From an uncultured Verrucomicrobia subdivision 3 bacterium (GTDB taxonomy: Bacteria; Verrucomicrobiota; Verrucomicrobiia; Limisphaerales; UBA11358): DNA of 35,650 nucleotides. The notes under the pieces were generated by a model. It had not been told where the DNA came from, did not search any database, and saw only the letters and a list, made by a program, of their open reading frames with translations. The translations under genes and the position numbers were made by a program. Every line of letters begins with the position of its first letter. The first letter of the stretch is position 1. The stretch lies in NCBI GenBank assembly GCA_903875465.1, contig CAIQWB010000092.1:1-35650 (forward strand), in the 5' to 3' direction. This document shows positions 1 through 9,200 of the stretch, piece by piece.

Positions 1-200
1 CCACTGCAGGCGCTGCAAGATCTACTGCCTCCTGCGGGTACACCACCACCACCGGGCTTTCTACCGGCAGCTGGCTCTTCACCGGTAGCGGGCACGCCAC
101 TATTGGATGGCGAATCGCCGCCGAAAACGCATTATTGCCGCATGCTACTCCCAAGCTGAATTGTGGCCTTAATGTCATCCTATTATGCGATTTTCAATAA
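1..200. other. Left-edge segment, coding status undecided
   Basis: Several frames stay open here and none is recognisable. On the plus strand one frame is open from the edge to a TAA at 198-200, and another to a TGA near 160-162. On the minus strand an ATG at 178 opens a frame that runs off the left edge. The segment could be the end or the start of a truncated gene, but with only 200 bases I cannot choose a strand. No product is proposed. Confidence 0.3.
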
Positions 201-602
201 TGGGTGACCTCTTTAACGGGGTGCGAGGCTAGGGGGGCCAAGTCGGAATTTCGAAAGGGCGCGGGCGGCGTGAGGGGTTTTGGTTTGGGGGTGAATGGTA
301 TGGCTGCCGGCTGAAATATTAGAAACTCGTTACCTCGTTTCCTACGAGATGGGATTTTTGGGGTGGCGGTGTGAGGGGCGATGGTTGGGGATGGATGGCA
401 GCATAGATGGCCAGGGGCAAAGAGATAGGAAGCATGATGGGTCAGAACCAAGGCAGGCGTATTCCTGGGTTTCGTGGCCGGGAGTATCGCCTGTCGATGT
501 GCACATTGGCAGCCGTAACAAAGGGATGGGATCAGGCTTTCCAGTCGGGCTGGCGGCCACCGCTGCATTGACACTTTTGAGCAACTGTTCAATGCTGACG
601 GC
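201..602. other. Apparent intergenic region upstream of the CE15 gene
   Basis: No convincing gene is seen. A plus-strand frame of 103 codons (295-606) ends in an ATGA overlap with the CE15 start, but its translation is Trp/Gly-rich, low in complexity and matches no family I know, so I treat it as chance. A GC-rich direct/inverted motif (CTCGTTACCTCGTTTCC then TACGAG) lies at about 327-349. It has the look of a short dispersed repeat, which cannot be confirmed from one copy. Confidence 0.4.
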
Positions 603-1865
603 ATGAACCATTGCTGCTGTTTTCGCCGGGCCACCTGGTGGGTCTGCCTGGGGGTGTTGGGGGTTGGTTTGGGGGCGGTTGGCGCTGATGAGCTGGCGGC
701 TTTTCCGGCGGTGAAGGATTTGCCGGTGCAGACGAACCTGCCGGATCCGTTGGTGCGGGCGGATGGCCAGCCCATCACGACGCCGGCGCAGTGGGCGGAA
801 CACCGGGAGGCGATGCGGCGGACGATTGAGTATTATGCGGTGGGGCAGGCGCCGCCGGCGCCGGGGAATGTTACGGGGCAGGTATTGAAGTCACAGATGG
901 TTTTAGACGGGACGGTGGCTTTTAAGCTGGTGCATCTGGCGTTTGGTCCAGGGAGGAAACTGGGTTTTGACGTGGCGATTTTTACCCCGGAGGAAACGGA
1001 GAATACGAAGGCGCCGTTTCCGACGATTGTAAATCCCTCTTTTGCGCTGACGCCGGGGCAGGATTTGGCGCCGGGCACGAATGCCGCGGGCCGGGGGGTG
1101 GTCCGGCCGCAAGCGCCGGAGGCGGCGGCGACGAATTTTGCCGAGGCACTGGGGCGGGGGTATGCGGTGCTGACGTTTCATTATCAGGAGTGTGGGGCGG
1201 ACAACAAGAATTTCGCGGAGAGCGGCTTTTTTGCGGCGTATCCGGAGGCGGACTGGCACGACATGGCGGCGTGGGCCTGGGGGATGTCGCGGTGCGTGGA
1301 TTATCTGGAGCAACTGCCGTGGGTGGACAAGGGCAAAATCATTGGTTTGGGCCACTCGCGCCTGGGGAAGGCGACCTTGGTGGCGGGCGCGTTTGATGAA
1401 CGGTTTGCGCTGGTGGCCCCGGCGGGTTCGGGTTGCGGGGGCACGGGGGCGTATCGGTTCAATGGCAAGACGCGCGGGGGCAAGGAGGGGTTGGAGGAGG
1501 TGAATTATCATTTTCCGCAATGGTTCATTCCGCGGTTGGGGGAATTTTCGGGGCAGGTGGAACGACTGCCGTTCGACCAGCATTGGTTGATTGCGCTGGT
1601 GGCCCCGCGCTGTTTTATCGCCCCGGACGGTTTGAGTGATGCGGCGGCGAATGAAAATGCCCTGGCCCATGCATGGCTGGGGGCCAAGCCGGTGTATGAT
1701 CTGCTGGGGGTGCCGCAACATCTGGGGATCCATTTTCGTCCGGGCAAACACATGCTGGCACCGGAGGACTGGCGGGCGGTGCTGGATTTTGCGGATCAGC
1801 AATTGCGGGGGATAACGGTGAGTGAACGGTTTGATCAATTGCCGCCGTGGGAAGCGTTGCATTGA
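603..1865 (+). CDS. Secreted glucuronoyl-esterase-like hydrolase (CE15 family)
   Basis: This 420-residue alpha/beta hydrolase probably cleaves ester bonds between 4-O-methyl-glucuronic acid of xylan and lignin alcohols, the reaction of family CE15. An N-terminal signal peptide is visible (basic start, hydrophobic stretch to about residue 27, then Ala-Val-Gly-Ala), so the enzyme should be exported. The nucleophile elbow GHSRLGK carries Ser252, in the form usual for bacterial CE15 members. The segment FDQHWLIALVAPR is typical of the family, and PGKHML near the C-terminus supplies the likely catalytic His383. The length fits a single-domain bacterial CE15. The start at 603 is preferred because it gives a complete signal peptide; no strong ribosome-binding site is seen. 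The next gene lies 153 bases away, so it may be a single-gene transcript. Substrate specificity is inferred, and other uronate or acetyl esters are possible. Confidence 0.85.
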   Translation: MNHCCCFRRATWWVCLGVLGVGLGAVGADELAAFPAVKDLPVQTNLPDPLVRADGQPITTPAQWAEHREAMRRTIEYYAVGQAPPAPGNVTGQVLKSQMVLDGTVAFKLVHLAFGPGRKLGFDVAIFTPEETENTKAPFPTIVNPSFALTPGQDLAPGTNAAGRGVVRPQAPEAAATNFAEALGRGYAVLTFHYQECGADNKNFAESGFFAAYPEADWHDMAAWAWGMSRCVDYLEQLPWVDKGKIIGLGHSRLGKATLVAGAFDERFALVAPAGSGCGGTGAYRFNGKTRGGKEGLEEVNYHFPQWFIPRLGEFSGQVERLPFDQHWLIALVAPRCFIAPDGLSDAAANENALAHAWLGAKPVYDLLGVPQHLGIHFRPGKHMLAPEDWRAVLDFADQQLRGITVSERFDQLPPWEALH

Positions 1866-2018
1866 GACGAGAAAAGGGAAGCGGCAAACTTCCATCAGCA
1901 AAATTCAGAGAACATTCACTATTCCAATCACACGCTGGATAGTCTGGGCTCGTCGCGAATTGGGGGTCCGGGCAATATTTGGCTTTCGCGGGCGGGGTGC
2001 ATTGGCTAAGCTATTGGC

Positions 2019-2423
2019 ATGCCAGAAATTGTGAATTTTGTGAATAATGGGGCGGCGAGCATCACGCCGGCGATTGCGGAAAAAATCCTGCGGCAATTGC
2101 CGCAATGGAAGCTGGAATTCACCCAGATTCAGGCACCGGGCTTTCCGCATTTGGTGGATCAACTGGAATTTTTGGCGGCGGCGGTGGAGGATGCCATTGA
2201 GGGGGCGTACAAGGATTTGCCGTATGTCACGATTGCCCAGGCGTCGTTTGCGCTGCTGTATGCGCACAAAAAGGTGGGGGTGATTCCGGACAGCCTGATT
2301 GATCTGGGACGCGCGGATGATTCGAGTGTGGTGCGTGCGGTGCTGATCCAAAACGAGAAGTATTTGGCGGTTTATGCCCGGGATCACGGCATTGATTTGG
2401 AGAAAATCACCAGCCAGCCGTAA
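2019..2423 (+). CDS. DUF1232 (YkvA-like) family protein
   Basis: A 134-residue protein of unknown function. The C-terminal half carries the DUF1232 signature: a helix rich in Ala/Leu/Tyr followed by VIPDSLIDLGRADDSSVV (about residues 87-104), matching the family pattern of an IPD motif and a later DD pair. Many DUF1232 proteins have a membrane helix at this motif, but here the helix is only weakly hydrophobic and no signal peptide is present, so the protein may be cytosolic or peripheral. It sits 21 bases upstream of tgt on the same strand and is likely co-transcribed. The N-terminal 50 residues are not recognisable. No function is proposed. Confidence 0.65.
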   Translation: MPEIVNFVNNGAASITPAIAEKILRQLPQWKLEFTQIQAPGFPHLVDQLEFLAAAVEDAIEGAYKDLPYVTIAQASFALLYAHKKVGVIPDSLIDLGRADDSSVVRAVLIQNEKYLAVYARDHGIDLEKITSQP

Positions 2424-2444
2424 GTTTACCTTCCCCCGGCACCC

Positions 2445-3593
2445 ATGTTTGAACTCCTGAAAACGGACCCGGCCACGAAGGCCCGGCTGGGCAAACTGAC
2501 CACGGCCCATGGCGTGGTGGACACGCCGGTGTTTATGTCGGTGGGCACCCAGGCCAGTGTGAAAGCACTGGACCCGCGGGAGTTGCGGGAGATGGGGACC
2601 CAGATCATCCTGGGCAACACGTATCACCTGAATCTGCGACCGGGTTTGGATATTATTCGCGCGGCGGGGGGGTTACACCGGTTCATGAATTGGGAGCGCC
2701 CGATTCTGACGGACAGCGGGGGTTTTCAAGTCTTCAGTCTGGCCAAAATTCGCAAGGTCAAGGCGCACGGGGTGGAATTCCGGTCGCATCTGGACGGCTC
2801 GTTGCTATTCATCGGCCCGAAGGAATCCATGGAGATTCAGCGGGTGCTGGGGTCGGACATTGCGATGGTATTTGACGAGTGTCCGCCGCACGACGCCCCG
2901 GCCCGGGAACAAAAGCTGGCGGTGGAGCGGACGATCCGCTGGGCGCGGGAATGCCGGGAACAACCCCGGGCCGAGGGGCAGAAGGTGTTTGGGATTGTGC
3001 AGGGGGGCAGCAATCCGGCTTTGCGGGAGGAATGTGCCAAAGCGCTGGTGGAAATGGATTTTGACGGTTATGCCATTGGCGGGGTGAGCGTGGGGGAGCC
3101 GGAGCCGGAGATGATGAAGGCGATTGAGCTGGCGGAGCCCTTTTTGCCGGCCGGCAAGGCGCGCTATGCGATGGGCCTGGGCACGCCGGCGCAGATGGTG
3201 GAATTGATTGCGCGGGGGGTGGACATGTTCGACTGCGTGCTGCCGACGCGGGTGGCGCGGAATGGCACGGCGTACACCCGCAGCGGGGCCATTGGCCTCA
3301 AGGGCGCGGCGTACAAGACTGATTTTGGACCCGTGGAGGCGGGCTGCGAGTGTTTTGCCTGCCGGAATTTTACCCGGGCTTATTTGCGGCATTTACTGCG
3401 GGCGGATGAAATCCTGGGGTTGCGGATGCTCAGTGTGCATAATTCGCACATGTACTTGAAACTGATGGCGGATGTGCGGGCGGCGATTGCGGCCGGCACG
3501 TTTGGGGACTTTTACCGGGAGTTTATTGCCGGCTTCAAACCGTCGCAAAAGGTCATGGCGCAGCGGACGCAGGCGAAGGTGTCGGAGGGTTAA
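2445..3593 (+). CDS. tgt: Queuine/preQ1 tRNA-ribosyltransferase
   Basis: Exchanges guanine-34 of GUN-anticodon tRNAs (Asp, Asn, His, Tyr) for preQ1 in queuosine synthesis. The 382 residues match the usual bacterial length. Asp90 in LTDSGGFQVFSL is the general acid/base position, GIVQGG and AIGGVSVGEP form the base pocket, and Asp263 in DMFDCVLPTR is the covalent nucleophile. A zinc site is complete with Cys301, Cys303, Cys306 and His332. All catalytic and metal residues are therefore present. No other queuosine gene is visible in the window. It lies 21 bases after the DUF1232 gene and is convergent with rmuC, leaving a 23-base gap with no clear terminator. Confidence 0.97.
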   Translation: MFELLKTDPATKARLGKLTTAHGVVDTPVFMSVGTQASVKALDPRELREMGTQIILGNTYHLNLRPGLDIIRAAGGLHRFMNWERPILTDSGGFQVFSLAKIRKVKAHGVEFRSHLDGSLLFIGPKESMEIQRVLGSDIAMVFDECPPHDAPAREQKLAVERTIRWARECREQPRAEGQKVFGIVQGGSNPALREECAKALVEMDFDGYAIGGVSVGEPEPEMMKAIELAEPFLPAGKARYAMGLGTPAQMVELIARGVDMFDCVLPTRVARNGTAYTRSGAIGLKGAAYKTDFGPVEAGCECFACRNFTRAYLRHLLRADEILGLRMLSVHNSHMYLKLMADVRAAIAAGTFGDFYREFIAGFKPSQKVMAQRTQAKVSEG

Positions 3594-3616
3594 CCCGGGA
3601 GTGGCGGGCCGCCGGG

Positions 3617-4978
3617 TCAGGGCGGCAGGCGCAGGGTGGATTCCAGCGGCTGGAGGTCGGCCATTTCTTTGCCGCCGGTGCCACCGCCGAGTTCGGCGAG
3701 GCGTTCGCCGGCGGGGCGGACGCGGGTTTGAAAACTGGCGGCGGCGTCATTGAAGGCGGAGTTGGCACGGTCCAAGCCACCGCGGATTTTTTCGAAGTGC
3801 TCGGTAAATTTGGTCACACGGGCGTAAAATTCCCGGGCGGCCTCGGCAATTTTCTGAGCGTTCTCGGTCTGGGCATGCTGCTGCCAACTCACACTCACCG
3901 AGCGGAGCAGGGCGATGAGGGAGGCGGGAGTGGCAAGGAGAATGCGCTTTTCAGCGGCCCAGATAATCAAGTCATGGTCCCCTTCCAGCGCCGCACTGAA
4001 GAGGGATTCGGCGGGCACAAACAACACGACATAATCCAGGGCCTGGGGGAACTGGCGGGGATAGTCGCGGTCGGCGAGTTGCTTGATGGTGGCCTTTAAT
4101 TTGGCAGCGTGGGCGCCCAGCAGTTCGGCGCGTTTGGTGGCGTCGGCGGCTTCCAAGGCGCCCAGAAAATCCAGGTCGGGCACCTTGGCATCCACAATGA
4201 TGAAGCGGTCGCCGGGCAGGCGGACGATGAGGTCCGGGCGGTTTTCGGCGGATACGGTCTGCTCGGTAAAATCGCAATGGGCGCTCATGCCGGCGGCTTC
4301 CACCACCCGGCGGAGGGTTTCCTCACCCCAGCGGCCGCGGGCCTGGTTGGATTTCAAAACCATGCGGAATTGCTGGGTTTCGGCGGCGAGTGACTGACTT
4401 TGGACGGCCAGCAAATCGAGTTGTTTTTTCACTTCGCCCAGGGTGGAGGTTTGGGCGCTTTCACTTTGTTGCAAACGTTTTTGGTAGGTTTCCAACTGCT
4501 GCTTCAGGGGTTCGACGAGGGTCTTGATGGCCTCCTGGCGCTGGGCGAGCTCGCCCTTGGCGGTTTCCTGAAATTTACCCAGGCTTTGCTCGGCCAGGCG
4601 GAGGAATTCCGGGGCGGTTTGTTGCAACACTTCGGCACTCAGGGAACGGAAGGCGGTGCGCAGATCGGTGAGCGCCTGTTCCTGGGCGGCTTTGGCCTCG
4701 GTCAAATTGCGCTCATGAATTTGGCGCTGTTCGGCGAGCAATTGTTCGGCCGAACTTTGGCGGGCCTCGGCGGCGGCGCGGGCCTGGCCGGCCTCGGCGA
4801 GTTGGGCGCGCAACTGGGCGACGACCGTCTCGGTGCCGGCCACCTGCCGGCGTAATTCGTCTTCCAATCGGGAATCACTGGCGGCCGGGGTGGGGTTGCG
4901 CTTGAGCAGCCAGCCAATGGCGAAGCCCAGGACGCCACCGAGGAGCAGGGCGATGGCGAGTTGCAAAGCGAGGGGCAT
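3617..4978 (-). CDS. rmuC: RmuC family DNA recombination protein
   Basis: RmuC limits recombination at inverted repeats in E. coli and has a restriction-endonuclease-like fold. The preferred start, ATG at 4978, gives 453 residues beginning with a single hydrophobic helix (about residues 2-22), then a long Gln/Ala/Glu-rich coiled coil (about 30-200), then the RmuC core. The core shows ARGRWGEETLRRVVEAAGM and a PD-(D/E)XK-like pair in RPDLIV and VDAKVPDLD, followed by the family segment YVVLFVPAES. The reading frame extends upstream to 5209, but that part overlaps the neighbouring alkyltransferase-like gene and has a random Arg/Gly-rich composition, so it is rejected. The gene lies 5 bases downstream of that neighbour and is probably in one transcript with it and ridA. 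Confidence 0.92.
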   Translation of the reverse strand: MPLALQLAIALLLGGVLGFAIGWLLKRNPTPAASDSRLEDELRRQVAGTETVVAQLRAQLAEAGQARAAAEARQSSAEQLLAEQRQIHERNLTEAKAAQEQALTDLRTAFRSLSAEVLQQTAPEFLRLAEQSLGKFQETAKGELAQRQEAIKTLVEPLKQQLETYQKRLQQSESAQTSTLGEVKKQLDLLAVQSQSLAAETQQFRMVLKSNQARGRWGEETLRRVVEAAGMSAHCDFTEQTVSAENRPDLIVRLPGDRFIIVDAKVPDLDFLGALEAADATKRAELLGAHAAKLKATIKQLADRDYPRQFPQALDYVVLFVPAESLFSAALEGDHDLIIWAAEKRILLATPASLIALLRSVSVSWQQHAQTENAQKIAEAAREFYARVTKFTEHFEKIRGGLDRANSAFNDAAASFQTRVRPAGERLAELGGGTGGKEMADLQPLESTLRLPP

Positions 4979-4983
4979 TTGAT

Positions 4984-5463
4984 TTATTTGAGCCGGGAGT
5001 AAACTGATGTTTCGTAATCCACTAACACGAGCCGTTTGCCTTTGGCCACCACATGGTGACCCTCGGCCTGCAACCGTGCGGCCCAGGCGGCGGCCCCGCC
5101 GGGATATTTCGGATTGATTTCCCCGCCGTTTTTCAGGGTGCGCCAGTAGGGCGTGATGGGTTTTGCCCCGGCCGCCTCCGCCTCGGCGGCGGCGTGGGCG
5201 GCGATCCAAGAAAAAATCCCGGTGGTCAGGGGACAGGCAAAATTCACGCCGTGCCGGGTGGCGAGGGCGCTGCGCAACTGCTGGATCGTCACCACCCGGC
5301 CTTTGGGCACCTGGCGCATGAGGGCATCCACTTCACACGGGGCGGGAATGACGAAGGGGCCCGCGCCCCAACGCTGGCGCAGCGGGCCGGTGGCCAGCGC
5401 CGTCCGGGGCAACCCCTTGCTATCCGCCAGTTTTTCGCGCCAGGATTTTTTGGGTTTAGCCAC
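4984..5463 (-). CDS. Alkyltransferase-like (MGMT-fold) DNA-binding protein, PYWR variant
   Basis: A protein of about 159 residues related to the DNA-binding domain of O6-alkylguanine-DNA alkyltransferase. The helix-turn-helix-like segment is around MRQVPKGRVVTIQQLRSAL. The active-site loop reads ITPYWRTLKNGG, so the PCHR motif of true methyltransferases is PYWR here (residues 105-108) and the acceptor cysteine is replaced by Tyr106. It therefore cannot act as a suicide methyltransferase. By analogy with ATL proteins (PWHR) it may flag alkylated bases for excision repair, which is inference. The GTG at 5463 is chosen because homologues I recall begin about there (a Lys/Pro-rich stretch then W/FRxKL). 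The upstream ATG at 5598 would overlap ridA by 113 bases. It sits 22 bases after ridA and 5 before rmuC. Confidence 0.75.
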   Translation of the reverse strand: MAKPKKSWREKLADSKGLPRTALATGPLRQRWGAGPFVIPAPCEVDALMRQVPKGRVVTIQQLRSALATRHGVNFACPLTTGIFSWIAAHAAAEAEAAGAKPITPYWRTLKNGGEINPKYPGGAAAWAARLQAEGHHVVAKGKRLVLVDYETSVYSRLK

Positions 5464-5483
5464 GCCCGCAGGCCCTTGCGGGC
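5464..5483 (-). repeat. Perfect 7-bp inverted repeat between ridA and the alkyltransferase-like gene
   Basis: GCCCGCA and TGCGGGC pair perfectly around a 6-base loop. The hairpin fills almost the whole gap between the ridA stop and the chosen GTG start. No T-run follows, so it is not a classic terminator. It could tune translation of the downstream gene or stabilise the ridA message. Confidence 0.5.
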
Positions 5484-5485
5484 GG

Positions 5486-5869
5486 TTAGAAGTGGGCGAC
5501 GACTTCGATTTCGACGCTGGCCGCCTTGGGCAGGCCGGCGACCTGGATGGTGGAGCGGGCGGGGAAATCGCTGGTGAAATACTTCGCGTAAATTTCATTC
5601 ATGCCGGCGAAATTGGCCAGATCCGTGAGGAACACGGTGGATTTCACGACATTGGCAAAGGTCAGGCCCTGGTCTTCCAGAATGGCCTTAACATTTTGCA
5701 ACACGCGATCGGTCTGCACTTTGATGTCGCCCTCCACCAGGTTGCCGGTGGCGGGTTCAATGGGAATCTGCCCGGCGCAGAACAGCAGGTCGCCCACACG
5801 CACGGCGTGGTTATAGGGGCCGACGGCCGTGGGTGACTTCGCGGGTTTGATAATCGTTTTGGTTGCCAT
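5486..5869 (-). CDS. ridA: RidA family reactive imine/enamine deaminase
   Basis: Hydrolyses reactive 2-aminoacrylate and related enamines released by PLP-dependent dehydratases, protecting PLP enzymes in the cytosol. At 127 residues it has the usual length. The family pattern is complete: AVGPYNHAV near the N-terminus, LLFCAGQIP, VVKSTVFLTDLANFAGMNEIYAKYF, and Arg105 in PARSTIQV, the residue that binds the substrate carboxylate in RidA. It is the first gene of the leftward set ridA, alkyltransferase-like, rmuC. The ATG at 5869 fits the family N-terminus. It is divergent from gltB across a 412-base gap. Confidence 0.95.
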   Translation of the reverse strand: MATKTIIKPAKSPTAVGPYNHAVRVGDLLFCAGQIPIEPATGNLVEGDIKVQTDRVLQNVKAILEDQGLTFANVVKSTVFLTDLANFAGMNEIYAKYFTSDFPARSTIQVAGLPKAASVEIEVVAHF

Positions 5870-6281
5870 AAAAGGTGGGGTTATGACTAACGCGTTTGGG
5901 ACCGAAGGTCAAGAACGTCTCGCGCCGAACCGTGCCCGGTGGGTGGTGTGCCCGGCGACCGGGGACAGAATGCCCGCCGTGGGCATATTTGGAGTATTCA
6001 ACGCGGGGGATGCACCGAAACCAGTGCCAGGTGGGCTTGCCTGGGTTGAGGCGGCGGGAACGCCGCGCTCCGACAAGGGGGCGAGTTCCCGGGGGCGGTG
6101 CCCGGGCGGGAGTTGGGGATGCGGGGAAAAAGTTTTCGCCGCATCCACTTTTTCAGCGCGGGCCAACCCTGGGTTAGGCAAATGGGCGAGAATCCAATTT
6201 TTCTAATGAGCGTTGCGGGGGGAGAATTTGATGATTTCTTAAAACAATAGTTGCGCCGACGTGAAAATTAAGTAAAAAATA
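5870..6281. other. Divergent intergenic region between ridA and gltB
   Basis: No gene is supported. Frames of about 90-125 codons occur on both strands, but all are Gly/Arg/Pro-rich and resemble no family. The right third is AT-rich (about 6190-6281) and probably holds the gltB promoter. A short inverted repeat (ATGCCC/GGGCAT) lies at 5970-5986, and a strong palindrome at 6117-6146 is listed separately. Confidence 0.5.
6117..6152 (+). promoter_or_regulatory. 30-bp near-perfect palindrome with T-run upstream of gltB
   Basis: Positions 6117-6146 form GGATGCGG-G-GAAAA, a 2-base centre, then TTTTC-G-CCGCATCC, with one G/G mismatch at 6125/6138. The plus strand continues into ACTTTTTC, so transcripts reading toward gltB would meet a hairpin followed by U residues about 130 bases before the start codon. 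This resembles a terminator or attenuator in the leader. A palindromic protein-binding site is the alternative. Confidence 0.5.
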
Positions 6282-9200
6282 ATGCAACATAAGGCGAAAA
6301 TCGCCGATGCAATGAGCAGCAGCCAAAATAAGCCATCCAAATATTCGGGGCCGACGCAGACAACTGCGCCGGTCAAACAGGGACTTTATGATCCGCAGTT
6401 CGAGCATGACGCCTGCGGGATAGGGTTCGTTGCCCACATGAAGGGCCAGAAGTCGCACCAACTGGTGACCGACGGGCTCCAGATTCTAGTGAATCTGGAC
6501 CATCGCGGGGCCGTGGGTTGCGAACCCAATACAGGCGATGGCGCGGGCATTCTCATTCAGACGCCCCACGAGTTTTTTTTGAAGGTGACGAGCGCGCTGG
6601 GTTTTGCCCTGCCCGCCGTGGGGCAGTATGCCGCGGGCATGTTGTTCATGCCGCAGGATTATGACCAGCGCCAGGCGGTCAAGCAGTCGCTGGCCAAGAT
6701 CATTGCCGACGAAGGTCAGAAACTCCTGGGCTGGCGTGACATTCCGACGGATAATTCTTCGCTGGGCAAAACGGCCCAGGCCGCCGAGCCCTTCATGATG
6801 CAGGTGTTTGTGGGGCGTAATCCCGCCCTGCCGGATGAGGCGGCCTTTGAGCGCAAGCTCTACGTGATTCGCAAGGTGGCCGAACAGCATATTCGCTATG
6901 GCGGCATCATCACGGGAGGCAATTGGTTTTACGTCTCGAGCCTCTCCAGCCGGACGGTGATTTACAAGGGCATGTTGATGCCCGAGCAGGTGGCCCAATA
7001 TTATCCCGATCTGCGGGATGAGGCCATGGTCACAGCCATCGCCCTGGTGCATTCGCGCTTTTCGACGAATACCTTCCCGAGTTGGGATCGGGCGCACCCG
7101 AATCGCTGCATTGCGCACAATGGCGAGATCAACACGCTGCGGGGGAATGTGAACTGGATGAAGGCGCGCCAGGCGCTGTTCACCAGCAAGCTGTTTGGTG
7201 ACGATATCCAAAAGCTGGTGCCGGTGATCAATACCGACGGCAGCGACTCCGCGCAGTTCGATAATTGCGTGGAACTGCTCATGATGGCCGGGCGCGAATT
7301 GCCCCATGCCATGATGATGATGATTCCCGAGCCGTGGGAAAATCACGAGAGCATGGACGTGGACCGCCGGGCCTTTTACGAATTTCATTCCTGCCTCATG
7401 GAACCGTGGGATGGTCCGGCTTCCATGGCGTTCACCAACGGCAAGATGATTGGCGCCTGTTTGGACCGCAATGGTTTGCGGCCCTCGCGCTATTACGTCA
7501 CCAAGGACGACGTGGTCATTATGGCCTCCGAGGCCGGGGTGCTGCCCATCGCGCCGGAACGCGTGGCCATCAAGGGGCGGTTGCAACCGGGCCGCATGTT
7601 CCTGGTGGATTTGGAACAAGGCCGGATCATTGCGGATGAGGAACTGAAAAACCGTTACGCCAAGGCGGAGCCCTACCAAAACTGGTTGGAAACCAACCAT
7701 GTGCTGCTCGGGAAACTGCCTGAACCGCCGCATTATCACAAACCGGACGCGGAAACCATTTTGCAACGGCAGCAGGCATTTGGTTACACCTTTGAAGACT
7801 TGCGCTTCATTGTTGGACCCATGGCGCGGGATGGCATGCAGCCCCTGGGGTCCATGGGCACGGACACGCCGCTGGCGGTGTTGTCCAACAAGCCGCAACT
7901 GCTTTACAATTACTTCAAGCAATTATTCGCGCAGGTCACCAACCCGCCCATCGATCCGATCCGGGAAGAAATCATCACCTCCACCGAAGTGATGGTGGGT
8001 GGCGAGGGCAATATTCTGGAGCCTACGTCGCAAAGCTGCCGGATGATCAAGCTGCATTATCCCATCCTCACCAACGAGGAAATGGAGAAGCTGCGGCACA
8101 TTGACCGGCCCGGGTTTAAATCCATCACCCTGCCGATTCTGTTCCAAGTGTCGGCGGGTGCGGAAGCACTGCAACCGGCCATGGAAAAATTGTTTGCCGC
8201 TGCGGACCATGCGATTCAGGCGGGGGCGAATATTTTAGTGCTGTCGGACCGTGGCATCAGCGCGGCCCTGGCTCCCATCCCGGCCTTGCTGGCGGTGGCG
8301 GGTCTGCACCACCATTTGATTCGCAGCGGCACCCGCACGCAAGTGGGCTTGATCTTGGAATCCGGCGAACCCCGCGAAGTGCATCACTTCTCGGTGTTGA
8401 TTGGTTATGGCTGCACGGCCATTAATCCATATCTGGCCTTTGACACGTTGGACGATCTGATCCGTCAGAAACTGCTGCTGGACATTGATCACAAGACTGC
8501 GGTCAAGAAGTACATCAAGGCGGCCGTCAAGGGCGTGGTCAAGACCATGGCCAAGATGGGTATTTCCACGGTGCAGAGCTATCACGGCGCGCAAATCTTT
8601 GAAGCCGTTGGTCTGGCCACGGACGTGGTACAAAAGTATTTCTCGTGGACGCCGTCGCGCATTCAAGGGATTAGCCTGGAAACCATTGCCGAAGAGGCCC
8701 TCGCCCGGCATAGCCATGCCTTCCCGGACCGCCAGGTCAATGGCGAACTGGATGCGGGCGGCCAGTATCAATGGCGCGATTCCGGTGAGTTTCACCTGTT
8801 TAATCCGCAATCCATTCACAAGTTGCAGCTGGCCTGCCGGTTGGGCAGCTACGCCAAATTCAAGGAATTTGCGGAACTGATTAACAACCAGGCCAAAAAT
8901 CTCTGCACTTTGCGGGGCCTGCTGGATTTCAAATTTGCGGAGCAGCCCATTCCGCTCGAATCCGTCGAGTCCGTGGATTCCATCGTGAAGCGCTTCAAGA
9001 CGGGGGCGATGAGCTACGGCTCGATCAGCAAGGAAGCCCATGAGGCGCTGGCGATTGCCATGAACCGCATCGGTGGCCGTTCCAACACGGGCGAAGGCGG
9101 CGAGGATCCGGCGCGTTATACCTGGACTAATGAGCGCGGGGATTCCAAGAATTCGGCGATCAAGCAGGTCGCTTCCGGCCGGTTTGGCGTGACCAGTCAT

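Noticed and set aside
295-606. A 103-codon frame whose stop overlaps the CE15 start as ATGA
   Set aside because: The overlap is suggestive, but the translation is Trp/Gly-rich, has no signal or domain, and no ribosome-binding site precedes it.
1877-1893. Possible terminator after the CE15 gene (GGAAG/CTTCC)
   Set aside because: Only a 5-bp stem with no T-run.
4979-5209. N-terminal extension of rmuC
   Set aside because: It overlaps the alkyltransferase-like gene and reads as Arg/Gly-rich filler, while the internal start gives the expected membrane helix.
5970-5986. Short inverted repeat ATGCCC/GGGCAT in the ridA-gltB gap
   Set aside because: Six-base arms in GC-rich DNA are expected by chance and there is no supporting context.
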